Both the position numbers and the translations under genes were made by a program. Source: an uncultured Acetatifactor sp. (GTDB lineage: Bacteria; Bacillota; Clostridia; Lachnospirales; Lachnospiraceae). From it: 64,000 nucleotides of DNA. Positions 41,281 through 51,679 of this stretch are shown one piece after another (position 1 is the stretch's first letter; each line of letters starts with the position of its first letter). The stretch is taken from NCBI GenBank assembly GCA_947627535.1, contig CANQWM010000004.1, positions 62,001 through 126,000 of the forward strand, in the 5' to 3' direction. The notes under the pieces were generated by a model, which saw nothing but the letters and a program-made list of their open reading frames with translations, was not told where the DNA came from and did not search any database.

Positions 41281-44088
41281 TTACCCCAGCCTTTCTCTGA
41301 TACCAGCCAACCTGTCCTCTGCTCCCATAAAATCAAACTTTGCCGCCGCTGCCCGCACAGGCTCCAGCAGCTCCTGCAGGGGCTGGCCCTCCCAGGCGTA
41401 TTCCCTAAGCTTCGCAAAGATCTCCTCCACCGCTTCGCTCTCGAAGGTTTCCAGCGCCTCCTGCATTTCTTTCAAAAGGGCTTCCAGCTGTCCGCCGTCA
41501 ATCTTGGTCAGCCCCTCTCCCGGCGCATCCGCACCGGACACGGCCGGGCCGGATTCCCCGCCGTCTTCCGCGGACGGCTCAGGCGCCTTTGTCCCGGCGC
41601 TGATCCTGGGGTCTTCTCCCAGTACGTCAAGCACTCTCTCATATTCGTCCATCATTTCCTGGTGGTGGTCAAAAATATAAGATTCCTCCCCGCTCTTGCC
41701 GGCCCGCTCCAGCTCCTTCGCCATATCCGAAAGCTTTGCCGCGCCGATTCCAAGGGAAGTGCTCTTTACCGCATGTACCAGAATGGAATAATTCTTCCAA
41801 TCCCTGTTCTCATAAAAGCCCTGGATCTCCTTCTTCTTTTCAAGCCCCGAGGTGTAGTAGATCTGCACCACTTCCAGATAATCCTGAACCCTTCCGCCGC
41901 AGTAGGTAATGCCCTGCTTTACATCGATACCGTCGAAGGCAACCTGGGGCTCTTCCGTCTCCTTCCGGAGGGCTCTCCCCGGGCTTTTCTTTTCCGAAAG
42001 CTTCGCCGCTTCCTCCGCGCTGAGCTTCGTAATCTTCTGCTGGGGAATGTAGCGCAGCAGGACTCTCTCCAGCACGGAAAGCTCAATGGGCTTCGCCACA
42101 AAGTCCTGGAACCCTTCCGCGAGGAACATCTCCCTTGCGCCGCCGATGGCGTTCGCCGTCAGCGCGATAATGGGAACCGTCTGGAAATACTTTCCGGGCT
42201 TCTGGCGGATCCTGTGCATGGTCTCCACACCGTCCATCTCCGGCATCATATGATCCATGAATACAAAGTCGTAATCCATGGTTTCGATCTTTTTCAGGGC
42301 CTCCTTGCCGCTGTATGCCGCAAATACCTTGATCTGATACGGGCGCAGCAGGCCCTCCACCACCTTTACGTTCATCATATTGTCGTCCACGACCAGAATA
42401 CTGGACGCGGGCGCAATAAACCGGCTGCCGCTCCTTCCGCTCTGGCTAAGGCTCTGCGTCACATGCTCGCCGTTTAAGACGGCCGCCATGGCCACGGCGT
42501 AGAAGGGCTTGTAGATCCGTAAAAGCCTTCCCGAGACCTCCTCGTCGTTCTCCCGATCCAGCACCAGCACCACCGGAATCCGCTCCGCAAGCTGGTCGAA
42601 CCACTCCTTGTCCTCGCAGTATTCCTCCCAGCAGATAAACACATGGGAGTATCTGGTGTTTTCCAGACGCCGCTTTAATTCCGCCAGGTTGCGGCACTGC
42701 TTAAAGCGGAAGCCCAGCTGATCCACCATGTACCGGATGCAGTCCTCATAGCCGTCCCTGGTGGCGGCATAGGAATATTTCTCCATGTTAATATAGGAAA
42801 CAACGTTGATGGACTCCGGATTTTTCAGGGAGATAATCGCGGTATCGTCCACCACCTTCTGGGGCACCACAAACTGAAATTCGCTTCCCTGTCCCGGCGT
42901 GCTGGTCACGGTGATAAACCCGCCCATCTTCCGGACGATGGCCTGGGAAATGGCAAGGCCCAGACCCACGCCGCCCTCCTGGCGGTTGCGCTTGGTATCC
43001 ACCTGGTTAAAGCTGGAAAACAGCTTTTCCAGCTCCGCGTCGTTCATGCCGATACCCGTATCCTTCACGTTTACAATCAGATTGACGCCGTACTCCTCCC
43101 TGCGCGCGGAAAGCGTAACGGTCACACAGCCCTCCTGGGTAAATTTCACCGCGTTTCCCACCAGGTTCATAATGACCCTGCGCAGCTTCTGTTCGTCCCC
43201 CATCATGCCGCTGGGGATGTTGGCGTCGCAGGAGACGATCAGCTCGATGTGCTTCCCGTTTAGCTGGGCGTTGGTCATGTTCATTACGTCGTTCAGCGTG
43301 GACGTAATGTTGTAGGGCTCCTCCACCAGATCCATCTTGCCTGACTCCAGCTCGGAAAAATCCAGGATATCGCTGACGATGGACAGAAGATTCCGCCCTG
43401 CCGTCTGAATGTCGAACACCTCACCCCGCACGGCGGGCTCCAGATCCTCCCGCAGCAGCATCTCGCTCATGCCGCAGACCGTGTTGATGGGGGTCCGGAT
43501 CTCGTGGGAGACATTGGCCATAAAGTCATTCTTGCTCTGCTCCACCCGCTTCAGCGCTGCGGCGCTGTCCGCCAGCTGCTTCCCCGTCTCCAGCTGACGC
43601 CGGATCAGATACCAGGTCACATATTCCACCAGATACACGGAAGCAATTTTCAGAACGGCCCCGAAGAGGCCGCCGCCCGTCCCCGCAAAGGGAATGTCCC
43701 GCAGGATCACGCCATGGTAGAACAAAAGAAAGGTGGATCCGCCCGCGGATATGAAAACGATCTCGGGAATACAGTAGATGCCCAGCAGCACGATCATGCC
43801 GGCCATGGTAGAAAGAAGATCAAAATAGTCTTTTGCGTGAACGCCATATAAGACGAAGTTAATCCACGCCATAAACGTGACGAGAAACGCGCGGAAACGG
43901 TAGTCCTTCACTTTTTTGAGGAAAGCGCCCCAGCAGAATGCCATGCCGCAAAGGATGACCGGCGCGATCCACTGTCCCCAGGAGTCCACAAGCGACGTCA
44001 CCGACATGGCAATGGAATAGACGGTATATACGATCAGAATGATCTGTTCCACATTTTTCTGACTCTCCGGACGATTCTCTCGTGTCAT
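41281..44088 (-). CDS. Hybrid histidine kinase with receiver and HPt domains
   Basis: A 935-residue BarA-like hybrid kinase. Residues 10-165 are transmembrane. Kinase: His195 in FMANVSHEIRTP, N box NLVGNAVKF, DTGIGM and GVGLGLAI. Residues about 420-545 look like a receiver that has lost its phosphoacceptor pattern. Residues 563-680 are a full receiver (VVDDNMMN, Asp612 in FMDHMMPEMDG, AKP). Residues about 715-815 are an HPt domain with His772 in VHAVKSTSLG. A low-complexity linker leads to a last helical segment. The start at 44088 is chosen because GAGGGAGC precedes it. It sits between the HD-GYP regulator and the kinase-DegV gene. Confidence 0.92.
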   Translation of the reverse strand: MTRENRPESQKNVEQIILIVYTVYSIAMSVTSLVDSWGQWIAPVILCGMAFCWGAFLKKVKDYRFRAFLVTFMAWINFVLYGVHAKDYFDLLSTMAGMIVLLGIYCIPEIVFISAGGSTFLLFYHGVILRDIPFAGTGGGLFGAVLKIASVYLVEYVTWYLIRRQLETGKQLADSAAALKRVEQSKNDFMANVSHEIRTPINTVCGMSEMLLREDLEPAVRGEVFDIQTAGRNLLSIVSDILDFSELESGKMDLVEEPYNITSTLNDVMNMTNAQLNGKHIELIVSCDANIPSGMMGDEQKLRRVIMNLVGNAVKFTQEGCVTVTLSARREEYGVNLIVNVKDTGIGMNDAELEKLFSSFNQVDTKRNRQEGGVGLGLAISQAIVRKMGGFITVTSTPGQGSEFQFVVPQKVVDDTAIISLKNPESINVVSYINMEKYSYAATRDGYEDCIRYMVDQLGFRFKQCRNLAELKRRLENTRYSHVFICWEEYCEDKEWFDQLAERIPVVLVLDRENDEEVSGRLLRIYKPFYAVAMAAVLNGEHVTQSLSQSGRSGSRFIAPASSILVVDDNMMNVKVVEGLLRPYQIKVFAAYSGKEALKKIETMDYDFVFMDHMMPEMDGVETMHRIRQKPGKYFQTVPIIALTANAIGGAREMFLAEGFQDFVAKPIELSVLERVLLRYIPQQKITKLSAEEAAKLSEKKSPGRALRKETEEPQVAFDGIDVKQGITYCGGRVQDYLEVVQIYYTSGLEKKKEIQGFYENRDWKNYSILVHAVKSTSLGIGAAKLSDMAKELERAGKSGEESYIFDHHQEMMDEYERVLDVLGEDPRISAGTKAPEPSAEDGGESGPAVSGADAPGEGLTKIDGGQLEALLKEMQEALETFESEAVEEIFAKLREYAWEGQPLQELLEPVRAAAAKFDFMGAEDRLAGIRERLG

Positions 44089-44138
44089 GCTCCCTCTCAT
44101 TCTGCCGCCGGGCGGCCGCTCATCCCGTCAGGATCCGC

Positions 44139-45212
44139 CTACCATCCTCTGGTGGCAAGATGCTCCCGCAGCGGGGCGTCAAAGCTTAAGAAAACATCAG
44201 TGATCACAGGATCGAACTGGGTTCCCTTTCCCTCTTCCAGTATCTGATATATTTTTTCCAGGGGCCGCATGGCCGGCTTGTAACAGCGCTCCTCATACAA
44301 AGCGTCAAACACATCCGCAAGCGCCATGATCCTGGCGCCCAGAGGAATCTCCTCCCCCTTCAGTCCCCTTGGATATCCCTTTCCGTCCCAGCGCTCGTGA
44401 TGACACATGGCCACATCCTTTGCCAGACGGATATAATCCTCTTCCTCCACGTCCCCGATAATCTCATCCAGAATTGCGCTGCTGCAGGAGGTATGATCCT
44501 TCATCCGGTTGTACTCCTCCTCCGTGAGCCTGCCGGGCTTCTGAAGAATGCTGTCCGGCACCTGGATCTTTCCCACATCGTGCAGCGGAGCCGCCTTACA
44601 GAGCTTTTCTATGTAATCCCTGGTGAGAATATCCGGGAAAAGTCCCCTGCGCTCCAGCTCCTCCGCGATCATCCGCACATAGGTCTGGGTGTTTTTCACA
44701 TGCTTCCCCGTGCTGCCGTCCCGGCTCTCGATCAGGTTCGCCATCCCCATGATCACGTGTTCCTGAATGTCACTGATCCGCCGCAGGGCTCCCGTCAGCT
44801 GTTCCGCCTGCTCCTCCACCATTTTTTCCAGACTGTTCCGATACCGCTCCAGCTCCAGCGTCCTCTTGACCCGGCTGGTCAAAACCTCCGGGAGAAAGGG
44901 CTTTCCCACAAAGTCAACGGCCCCCGCCTGAAAACACCGCACCTCTGTGTCCTCATTCTTGTCCGCAGTCAGAAAAATGACCGAGATGGAGCGCCACTGG
45001 GGGTTCTCCTTCATTCTGGCCACCAATTCAAAACCATCCATTTCCGGCATATTGATATCCACCAGGACAAGATCCGGCCTGTTGTGCTCCAGATAACGAC
45101 AGGCCGCCTCGCCGGAGTTGGCCGCGGCGATCCTGAATTCGTTCCCCAGAATCTTCTTTGCCAGCATCAGGTTTGCAGTATCGTCGTCTACGACCAGAAT
45201 GACTTCGCTCAT
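44139..45212 (-). CDS. Response regulator with HD-GYP phosphodiesterase domain
   Basis: A 357-residue regulator of the RpfG type. Residues 3-120 are a receiver with VVDDD and phosphoacceptor Asp52 in VLVDINMPEMDG. A coiled coil leads to an HD-GYP domain (about 150-350): APLHDVGKIQVPD holds the HD pair at 211-212, and HHERWDGKGYPRGLKG carries the GYP motif. HD-GYP enzymes hydrolyse cyclic-di-GMP, so this is the likely output of the operon. The ATG at 45212 has AAGGAAAGAG upstream; a TTG at 45233 is less likely. It is the first gene after a strong promoter. Confidence 0.94.
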   Translation of the reverse strand: MSEVILVVDDDTANLMLAKKILGNEFRIAAANSGEAACRYLEHNRPDLVLVDINMPEMDGFELVARMKENPQWRSISVIFLTADKNEDTEVRCFQAGAVDFVGKPFLPEVLTSRVKRTLELERYRNSLEKMVEEQAEQLTGALRRISDIQEHVIMGMANLIESRDGSTGKHVKNTQTYVRMIAEELERRGLFPDILTRDYIEKLCKAAPLHDVGKIQVPDSILQKPGRLTEEEYNRMKDHTSCSSAILDEIIGDVEEEDYIRLAKDVAMCHHERWDGKGYPRGLKGEEIPLGARIMALADVFDALYEERCYKPAMRPLEKIYQILEEGKGTQFDPVITDVFLSFDAPLREHLATRGW

Positions 45213-45280
45213 TTTCTCTTTCCTTATCCCCAACTTATCCCCAAAATGTAAAACCTGTCCCTAAAAATCCGTACATTTCC

Positions 45281-45309
45281 ATTTTAAAGAAAACGACAGG
45301 GTTTGTCAA
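45281..45309 (-). promoter_or_regulatory. Promoter of the signalling operon
   Basis: -35 TTGACA (45304-45309), 17-bp spacer, -10 TAAAAT (45281-45286), about 70 bp before the response regulator. No other clear promoter is seen between the four genes down to 37682. Confidence 0.75.
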
Positions 45310-45339
45310 CAAATCAAATGATGTCACGCGGCAGGAACG

Positions 45340-46419
45340 TCACGCGCTTTCGTTCATCTTCAGAAGCCTTGCCGCCTGATCCGCGGCCGTACACCCGTCT
45401 ATGATCTCCTGAATATCCCCGTTCAGGATCTTATCCAGCCGGTACAGAGTCAGGCCGATCCGGTGATCCGTAACGCGGCCCTGGGGAAAATTGTAGGTCC
45501 GGATCTTTTCCGAGCGGTCCCCTGTGCCAATCTGGCTGCGGCGCAGCTTTGCCTCCTCGTCATGGCGCTGCTGCTGTTCCAGGTCGTAAAGCTTTGCCTT
45601 CAGCAGCGCGAATGCCTTCGCCTTGTTCTGTATCTGGGATTTTTCCGTCTGGCTGTAGACCACGATCCCGGTGGGATAGTGGGTCAGCCGCACTGCGGAA
45701 TCCGTAGTGTTCACGCACTGTCCGCCGTTTCCGGAGGCCCGCATCACGTCGATTCGGATATCCTTTTCGTCGATGACCACATCGATGTCCTCATCCACCT
45801 CCGGCATCACGGCGACGCTGACGGTGGACGTGTGGATCCGTCCGCCGCTCTCCGTCTCCGGCACACGCTGTACGCGGTGCACACCGCTCTCATACTTCAT
45901 CTTGGAATACGCGCCCTGTCCGGTAATCATGAACTGCACTTCCTTCATGCCGCCGATTCCGATTTCATCGGCGTTGAGCAGTTCCACCTTCCAACGTTTG
46001 CTCTCCGCATAATGTACGTACATCCGGTAAATTTCGGCGGCAAAGAGCGCCGCCTCGTCTCCTCCCGCCCCCGCGCGGATCTCCACGATCACATTCTTAT
46101 CGTCGTTGGGATCCCTGGGAAGAAGAAGAATCTTGAGCTGCTGTTCCAATTCCTCCACGCGCTGTCTGCTCTCGCTCAGCGTCTCCTTGAGCAGTTCGCG
46201 CATCTCTTCGTCGTTTTCCTCCTCCAGCATGGCAAGAGAATCCTGTACCTCCTGTCTGCTCTTCTTATATTCCTTATATGTCTCCACCACAGGGGTTAAG
46301 TCGCTCTGTTCCTTCATCAGCTTTCGGAAACGCTCCTGATTCCCCGTAACAGAGGGTTCGTTCAGTTCCCCCATGATCTCTTCAAACCGTATCAACAAAT
46401 CTTCCAGTCTGTCAAACAT
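45340..46419 (-). CDS. prfA: Peptide chain release factor 1
   Basis: A 359-residue factor that releases protein at UAA and UAG. The catalytic GGQ is in [20 protein letters not shown], and the C-terminal [18 protein letters not shown] is diagnostic. The upstream methyltransferase prmC, which modifies the GGQ glutamine, is adjacent as usual. GAGGAAGGT precedes the ATG. Confidence 0.97.
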   Translation of the reverse strand: MFDRLEDLLIRFEEIMGELNEPSVTGNQERFRKLMKEQSDLTPVVETYKEYKKSRQEVQDSLAMLEEENDEEMRELLKETLSESRQRVEELEQQLKILLLPRDPNDDKNVIVEIRAGAGGDEAALFAAEIYRMYVHYAESKRWKVELLNADEIGIGGMKEVQFMITGQGAYSKMKYESGVHRVQRVPETESGGRIHTSTVSVAVMPEVDEDIDVVIDEKDIRIDVMRASGNGGQCVNTTDSAVRLTHYPTGIVVYSQTEKSQIQNKAKAFALLKAKLYDLEQQQRHDEEAKLRRSQIGTGDRSEKIRTYNFPQGRVTDHRIGLTLYRLDKILNGDIQEIIDGCTAADQAARLLKMNESA

Positions 46420-46445
46420 ACCTTCCTCACATTCTACCGCTTCGG

Positions 46446-47315
46446 CTAAAGCATACTCCTGATACCGGACACCACCCGGTCCAGTCCGGCGTAGTCCTTC
46501 ATCACCCGCACCTCCAGGAATCCCGCCTGTTCCATCATCTCCGACACAGCCTTCCCCTGGTCATGGCCGATCTCAAAAAACAGCATACCGCCCTTTTTTA
46601 AATGTTCCCCGGTTCCCGCAAGGATCCTCCTGTAAAACAGCAGCCCGTCCCCGCCTCCGTCCAGCGCAGGCCGCGGCTCGTGATCCCGCACCTCCGGCAT
46701 CAGCGTTTCAATAACGCCGGAGGGAATATAGGGCGGGTTGGAGACAATGACGTCAAACCGTCCCTCCACCTGCTGGTACAGGTCGCTTTTCACAAACCGG
46801 AGCCTGCTTTCCCCGCCTTCACCCGGCCGGAGACATTCCGGGACCAGTCTCTTCGCGTTTTCCTCCGCCACAAGGAGCGCCTGGGGGGAGAGATCCGCCC
46901 CCAGCCCCTGACAGTCGTTGGTGTATCGCAGAAGACTGATCAGGATACACCCGGACCCTGTGCCAAGGTCCAGGATCGTCATGCCGTCGTGCAGATTCTT
47001 AAGGACCTCCTCCACCAGGATCTCCGTATCCTGCCTTGGGATCAGCACCTGTTCGTTTACCAGAAAATCAAGCCCCATAAACCCCTGTGTCCCCGTCAGA
47101 TGCTGCAGGGGGATATGGCTCCCGCGCTTTTCCAGCAGCTCCAGATACCGGCCTTTTTCATCCTCCTCCACGGAACGTTCTCCGTGGAGAAGCAGTGCGT
47201 TCCTGTCTGTCCCGCAGACATACTCCAGCAGCAGGCGGGCGTCAAGGGCCGCCTCCTGGATTCCGGCGGCGCAGAGTCTCTCCTTCCCCGTAAGATAAAG
47301 CTCCCGGTATGTCAT
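46446..47315 (-). CDS. prmC: Release factor glutamine methyltransferase
   Basis: A 289-residue SAM-dependent methyltransferase that methylates the GGQ glutamine of release factors. It has an N-terminal helical domain, the SAM motif [15 protein letters not shown], and the catalytic NPPY in [11 protein letters not shown]. Its ATG overlaps the stop of the DUF1385 gene (ATGA), and it lies 26 bp before prfA, so the three genes are coupled. Confidence 0.96.
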   Translation of the reverse strand: MTYRELYLTGKERLCAAGIQEAALDARLLLEYVCGTDRNALLLHGERSVEEDEKGRYLELLEKRGSHIPLQHLTGTQGFMGLDFLVNEQVLIPRQDTEILVEEVLKNLHDGMTILDLGTGSGCILISLLRYTNDCQGLGADLSPQALLVAEENAKRLVPECLRPGEGGESRLRFVKSDLYQQVEGRFDVIVSNPPYIPSGVIETLMPEVRDHEPRPALDGGGDGLLFYRRILAGTGEHLKKGGMLFFEIGHDQGKAVSEMMEQAGFLEVRVMKDYAGLDRVVSGIRSML

Positions 47316-48331
47316 GATTCTTCTGCGTCCCCCGCCGGAGCAGCCCCCTCCCCGGTCATGCCGGCATCGCTTTGGGAGGTCTGCTGCGTTTCTTCCTGAA
47401 GTTCCTCCAGCCTGTATCCGAAGTTTTCATGGAGAAACGCCTTCCAGTCAAAGACCGCTTCCACGGCGGCGATGGCGACCTCCACCATGCTCCTGTCCGG
47501 TTCCTTCGTGGTCAGCCGCTGGATCCACATGCCGGGCGCGGAAATAATGCGCACCAGAATATTGTTGCTGCGGCCCGCCAGACGGATGATCTCATAGGAG
47601 ATTCCTGCGACCACAGGCAGCAGCAGCACTCTCAGAAGGATCCTGAGAGGCACACTGTCGGTCCGGATAAAGAAAAACAGGATGATGCTCACAAACATGA
47701 CGAAAAACAGAAAGCTGGTGCCGCATCTTTTATGGATTCTGGAGCTGCGCATTACATTCCGCACTGTAAGCGGCCTGCCCCTCTCGATACAGTTGATACA
47801 TTTATGCTCCGCGCCGTGATACCGGAAAAGGCGCCTGATATCACCCATCATGCTGATTGCACAGACGTACAGGATAAAGATCAGGATCCGTATGACCCCC
47901 TCGATGATGGCCAGCAGGGAAGCATTCCGCACAAAGCTTCTGCACAGCGAAGACAGCCAGTAGGGGAGGATCACAAAAATCCCCACCGCCAGCACTACCG
48001 AAAACACCGTCACAAGGGCGGTGGCGATCTTCTCCCCACTGCTCTCCTTCCGGTTTCCCTCCTCGTCCTCATCGTAAAAAGAGGCAGAGTAATTCAGGCA
48101 TTTCATACCGAGCACCAGGGAGTCCACAAAATTAAAAACACCCCTGAAAAACGGCAGGTTTTTCAGCCTGCTCCCGGAAAGCACACCCTGGTGGTTCTCC
48201 AGCTCCACCGCGATCCCGCCGTCCGGCTTTCTCACGGCCACGGCATACTTCTCCTGGTTTTTCATCATAATACCCTCCAGCACGGCCTGTCCGCCGATGC
48301 CGGAATATCTGCTGCGCTTTTTTCTGTCCAT
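47312..48331 (-). CDS. DUF1385-family membrane protein
   Basis: A 339-residue membrane protein of the DUF1385 family (metal-dependent YqhQ-like). The start has GGQAVLEGIMMKNQEKYAVAVR, and the middle shows YHGAEHKCINCIERG with a conserved His/Glu/His and two cysteines that probably bind metal. About five hydrophobic spans are visible. The family often sits between rpmE and prmC/prfA in Clostridia, as here. GGAGGATGT precedes the ATG. Function is unknown. Confidence 0.93.
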   Translation of the reverse strand: MDRKKRSRYSGIGGQAVLEGIMMKNQEKYAVAVRKPDGGIAVELENHQGVLSGSRLKNLPFFRGVFNFVDSLVLGMKCLNYSASFYDEDEEGNRKESSGEKIATALVTVFSVVLAVGIFVILPYWLSSLCRSFVRNASLLAIIEGVIRILIFILYVCAISMMGDIRRLFRYHGAEHKCINCIERGRPLTVRNVMRSSRIHKRCGTSFLFFVMFVSIILFFFIRTDSVPLRILLRVLLLPVVAGISYEIIRLAGRSNNILVRIISAPGMWIQRLTTKEPDRSMVEVAIAAVEAVFDWKAFLHENFGYRLEELQEETQQTSQSDAGMTGEGAAPAGDAEES

Positions 48332-48349
48332 ACATCCTCCTTGTAACTA

Positions 48350-48382
48350 CCAAAAAAGGGTGAGCCGATCTGCCTCACCCTT
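48350..48382 (-). terminator. Terminator of rpmE
   Basis: Nine-base-pair stem AAGGGTGAG/CTCACCCTT (48356-48364 with 48374-48382), followed on the minus strand by TTTTTTGG. Read-through or an unseen promoter must serve the DUF1385-prmC-prfA genes. Confidence 0.9.
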
Positions 48383-48395
48383 TTCCCTGCATTTC

Positions 48396-48596
48396 CTATT
48401 GTACGCCGTATTTCTTGTTGAACTTTTCAATACGTCCGTCGGCCCTTGCCGTCTTCTGCTGTCCGGTATAGAATGAATGGCATTTGGAGCAAACCTCAAC
48501 GTGAAGCTCGGGCTTTGTGGAACCGGTCACGAAGGTATTGCCGCAGTTGCAGGTTACGGTTGCCTGATAGTACTGGGGATGGATTCCTTCTTTCAT
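48396..48596 (-). CDS. rpmE: 50S ribosomal protein L31, zinc-binding form
   Basis: A 66-residue protein with cysteines at 16, 18, 36 and 39 (TCNCG; CSKCH), the zinc-binding L31 type. GAGAGGTGAAAAA precedes the ATG. Confidence 0.97.
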   Translation of the reverse strand: MKEGIHPQYYQATVTCNCGNTFVTGSTKPELHVEVCSKCHSFYTGQQKTARADGRIEKFNKKYGVQ

Positions 48597-48674
48597 TTTT
48601 TCACCTCTCTATATCATCGCATGCATGTTTTCGTTCTCATCCGCACTGCTTATGGAACCACAAACAGCTTAATT

Positions 48675-48703
48675 ATTGTAGCACAGGCTTTGTATACTGG
48701 CAA
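48675..48703 (-). promoter_or_regulatory. Promoter of rpmE
   Basis: -35 TTGCCA (48698-48703), 17-bp spacer, extended -10 TGC-TACAAT (-10 at 48675-48680). It lies directly after the rho stop codon. Confidence 0.75.
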
Positions 48704-48711
48704 GACCTAAT

Positions 48712-50376
48712 TTAAATAAATTTATTCTTTTTTACCATCTGGACAAATTCATTGTTGCTGCGGGTGCGGGCGAACATATCCAGGATCCTGTCGGTGGCTT
48801 CATCCGGCTTCAGTCCGTTCAGAGCCCGCCGCATGATATTGATCGCCTCCAGCTCCTCGCTGCTTAAGAGCAGGTCCTCCCGTCTCGTTCCGGATTTTGC
48901 AAGGTCGATGGCAGGGAAAATACGTTTTTCGGAAAGCTTCCGGTCAAGGATCATCTCCATGTTGCCGGTCCCTTTAAACTCCTCGTACACCACATCGTCC
49001 ATCTTGCTGCCCGTGTCCACAAGAGCCGTTGCGAGGATGGTAAGGCTGCCGCCCTCCCGCATGTTCCGCGCGGCGCCGAAAAATCTCTTCGGCATATGCA
49101 GCGCCGCCGGGTCAAGGCCGCCGGAAAGCGTCCGCCCGCTGGGGGGAACAACAAGGTTGTAGGCCCTGGCCAGACGTGTGATGCTGTCCAGCAGGATCAC
49201 CACGTCCTTCTTGTGCTCCACCAGCCGCTTTGCCCGCTCAATCACCATCTCGGAAACTCTCTTGTGATGTTCGGGCAGCTCGTCAAAGGTGGAATAAATG
49301 ACCTCCACGTTCCTGCCGCTGATGGCTTCCTTTATGTCCGTGACCTCCTCGGGACGCTCGTCGATAAGAAGGATCAGCATATGCATTTCAGGATTGGTGC
49401 GCAGGATCGACTTTGCCACCTCCTTTAACAGGGTGGTCTTTCCTGCCTTTGGCGGCGATACGATCATGCCACGCTGGCCCTTTCCCACAGGGCTGACCAG
49501 ATCCATCGCCCGCATGGCCACGCTGCATCCCGGGATCTCCAGCCGGATCCGTTCATTGGGGAAGATGGGCGTCATATCCTCAAAAGCCGTGCGCTTTGCG
49601 GATTCCTCCACGGTATATCCGTTGATGGTGCGGATAAACAGCAGGGCGCTGAACTTTTCCTGCTGGGTCTTGATCCTCTTGTTTCCTCTGAGAATATCGC
49701 CCGTCTTCAGACCGAAACGGCGGATCTGGCTGGGCGCCACATAGACATCGTTCTCACCGGGCAGATAGTTTTCACAGCGGATAAAACCATAGCCGTCCGG
49801 CATGACCTCCAGGATCCCGCTGGCCTCCTCCCCGCTGTCAAGCTCCCTGGGATATGTCTTTTCATCGTACACTTCCGGTGTGCGGGTTCTCACCGCAGGC
49901 GAAGCGGCCCCCTCCGCCGGGGCGCCATCCGTTCTGGAGCCACTCTCCGCTCTGGGGGCGTCATCCGGCCTGGATGGGCTTTCCGTCCTGGGGGTGCCGT
50001 CCGTCCTGGACGCATCCTCCGGTTTCAAAGCCGCGCCTTCCGCCCGATATACCGTTTCGTTTCGCACGGCGTTTCCCCTGCGCTGGCCGCCCGGGCGCTG
50101 GCCCCTTCCGGCCGTGCCGTAAGACGCGGACTTCCTTGACGCACCGGCTGCTCCGGGGGCGCCGTCTTCACCGGACTGCCGGGCTGTCTGAGTCTCGGGG
50201 GCGGGAGCGCTTGTCTTCTTTGCATTCTCCTGTTCCAGCTTCTTCAGCCGTTCGTCCTCCGCAAGCATGGCTTCCACAAGTTCCGCCTTTTTCATTGTCG
50301 ACGTGCCCTTGAGGCCACGCACCTTCGCCAGCTCCTTTAATTGCAGCAGCGCCAGTGATTCATACTTTTCTCTCAT
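48712..50376 (-). CDS. rho: Transcription termination factor Rho with disordered insertion
   Basis: A 554-residue RNA helicase that ends transcription. The N-terminal Rho_N helices ([20 protein letters not shown]), the cold-shock RNA-binding domain (about 183-260, [14 protein letters not shown]), the Walker A motif [14 protein letters not shown] near 307-320 and Walker B ([16 protein letters not shown]) are intact. Residues about 50-180 are a low-complexity insertion rich in Arg, Asp, Pro, Ser and Gly, with degenerate repeats such as [20 protein letters not shown]. Standard Rho is about 420 residues. Similar insertions in other gut bacteria form condensates. CAGGAGGAATGT precedes the ATG. Confidence 0.96.
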   Translation of the reverse strand: MREKYESLALLQLKELAKVRGLKGTSTMKKAELVEAMLAEDERLKKLEQENAKKTSAPAPETQTARQSGEDGAPGAAGASRKSASYGTAGRGQRPGGQRRGNAVRNETVYRAEGAALKPEDASRTDGTPRTESPSRPDDAPRAESGSRTDGAPAEGAASPAVRTRTPEVYDEKTYPRELDSGEEASGILEVMPDGYGFIRCENYLPGENDVYVAPSQIRRFGLKTGDILRGNKRIKTQQEKFSALLFIRTINGYTVEESAKRTAFEDMTPIFPNERIRLEIPGCSVAMRAMDLVSPVGKGQRGMIVSPPKAGKTTLLKEVAKSILRTNPEMHMLILLIDERPEEVTDIKEAISGRNVEVIYSTFDELPEHHKRVSEMVIERAKRLVEHKKDVVILLDSITRLARAYNLVVPPSGRTLSGGLDPAALHMPKRFFGAARNMREGGSLTILATALVDTGSKMDDVVYEEFKGTGNMEMILDRKLSEKRIFPAIDLAKSGTRREDLLLSSEELEAINIMRRALNGLKPDEATDRILDMFARTRSNNEFVQMVKKNKFI

Positions 50377-50620
50377 ACATTCCTCCTGATTTTGAAAACA
50401 GCTTCGTTCTTCCTTAAACTGAAACGGGAATTACAACAAGACCTTTCTTTGATGTGCTTTCCTGATTCAATGACGGGACATGTCATCCCTGCCCCTTATT
50501 ATAATACAATTTTCTAAAAATAGGAAGTCCCAAATTACAGATTATTTTGTTGTTTTTGAACCTCAACTATGTTATTCTGATTTCGTACATTCTCAGTACA
50601 TTTACGAAGGGACGGCGTTT

Positions 50621-51679
50621 ATGAAAACAATTCTTAAATGGCCCGGCGGCAAGGAAAAAGAACTTCCCGTCATCAGAAAATTCACTCCCGCCTACACCGG
50701 GCGCTTTATTGAGCCGTTCGTAGGCGGCGGTGCGGTGTTCTTCGATACGGACGCCGAAAAATGCTGCATCAACGACAAATCCACCGAGCTGATCAACTTA
50801 TATACCTGTGCCAGGGAAAGGGACGCCGACCTGATCCGATATCTGCGGCTGGAGACAGAGGAGTTTCGTTCATTGAGCGCTTTCGTTGACGGACATACCG
50901 ATGAGATCTTACAGCTCTACCATGGAGAGATTGCCGTGGATGATTTTATCGCCGGGCACAATGCTTTTTTCTCCTCGCTGGCCGAAGGATACGAAAAAAT
51001 CTTTCTCGGAGAGCTTAAGAAAAATCTCGCCGGAAAAATCTCGCGTTCCAAAAAGCTGGAACAGGAAAACGGAGCCATTTCAGACAGCGACAGGCTGGAT
51101 AATATGGAATCCGCCATAAAATCGGCGTATTACATGTATATCAGATATCTGTTAAACCACATGTCCGGGCAGAGCCGCGGACGCCAGGCCGCCGTATTTT
51201 TCTTCATCCGGGAATACTGCTACTCCTCCATGTTCCGCTACAATAAGAACGGGGAATTTAACGTTCCCTATGGCGGCATATCCTATAACCGAAAGGATTT
51301 TCAAAAAAAGGCGGACTATCTGTTATCCGACGAAATGACAAAAAAACTGAAAAGCGCCGAAATCTTCTGCGAGGATTTTGAAGTTTTCCTGGACGGATTG
51401 CATGTGAGCGGGGATGACTATATCTTCCTTGATCCGCCTTACGATACAGACTTCTCCACTTACGCTCAAAACAAGTTCGGCCGCGAGGAGCAGACGCGGC
51501 TCTGCCAGTGTTTAAAACGCACCCCTGCCAAGATACTGCTCATCATAAAGAACACAGATTTCATCTATGATCTTTATAAGAAGGATTTCCATATCACAAG
51601 CTTTGACAAAAAATATATGGTCAGCTTCATGAACAGAAACGACCGTGCCGCCGAACATCTTGTCATCACGAACTATTAG
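50621..51679 (+). CDS. Dam-type DNA adenine N6-methyltransferase (alpha class)
   Basis: A 352-residue D12-class methylase. Motif order is alpha: KWPGGKEKEL at the start, SAM-binding FIEPFVGGGAVFF (residues 29-41), and catalytic DPPY at 271-274 in YIFLDPPYDTDFST. Dam and DpnM are about 270-285 residues; the extra length falls in the central target-recognition part (about 85-185). AAGGGA precedes the ATG at 50621. The protein should protect host DNA against the adjacent endonuclease. It is convergent with the second methylase; their stop codons overlap. The target sequence cannot be read from the gene. Confidence 0.93.
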   Translation: MKTILKWPGGKEKELPVIRKFTPAYTGRFIEPFVGGGAVFFDTDAEKCCINDKSTELINLYTCARERDADLIRYLRLETEEFRSLSAFVDGHTDEILQLYHGEIAVDDFIAGHNAFFSSLAEGYEKIFLGELKKNLAGKISRSKKLEQENGAISDSDRLDNMESAIKSAYYMYIRYLLNHMSGQSRGRQAAVFFFIREYCYSSMFRYNKNGEFNVPYGGISYNRKDFQKKADYLLSDEMTKKLKSAEIFCEDFEVFLDGLHVSGDDYIFLDPPYDTDFSTYAQNKFGREEQTRLCQCLKRTPAKILLIIKNTDFIYDLYKKDFHITSFDKKYMVSFMNRNDRAAEHLVITNY

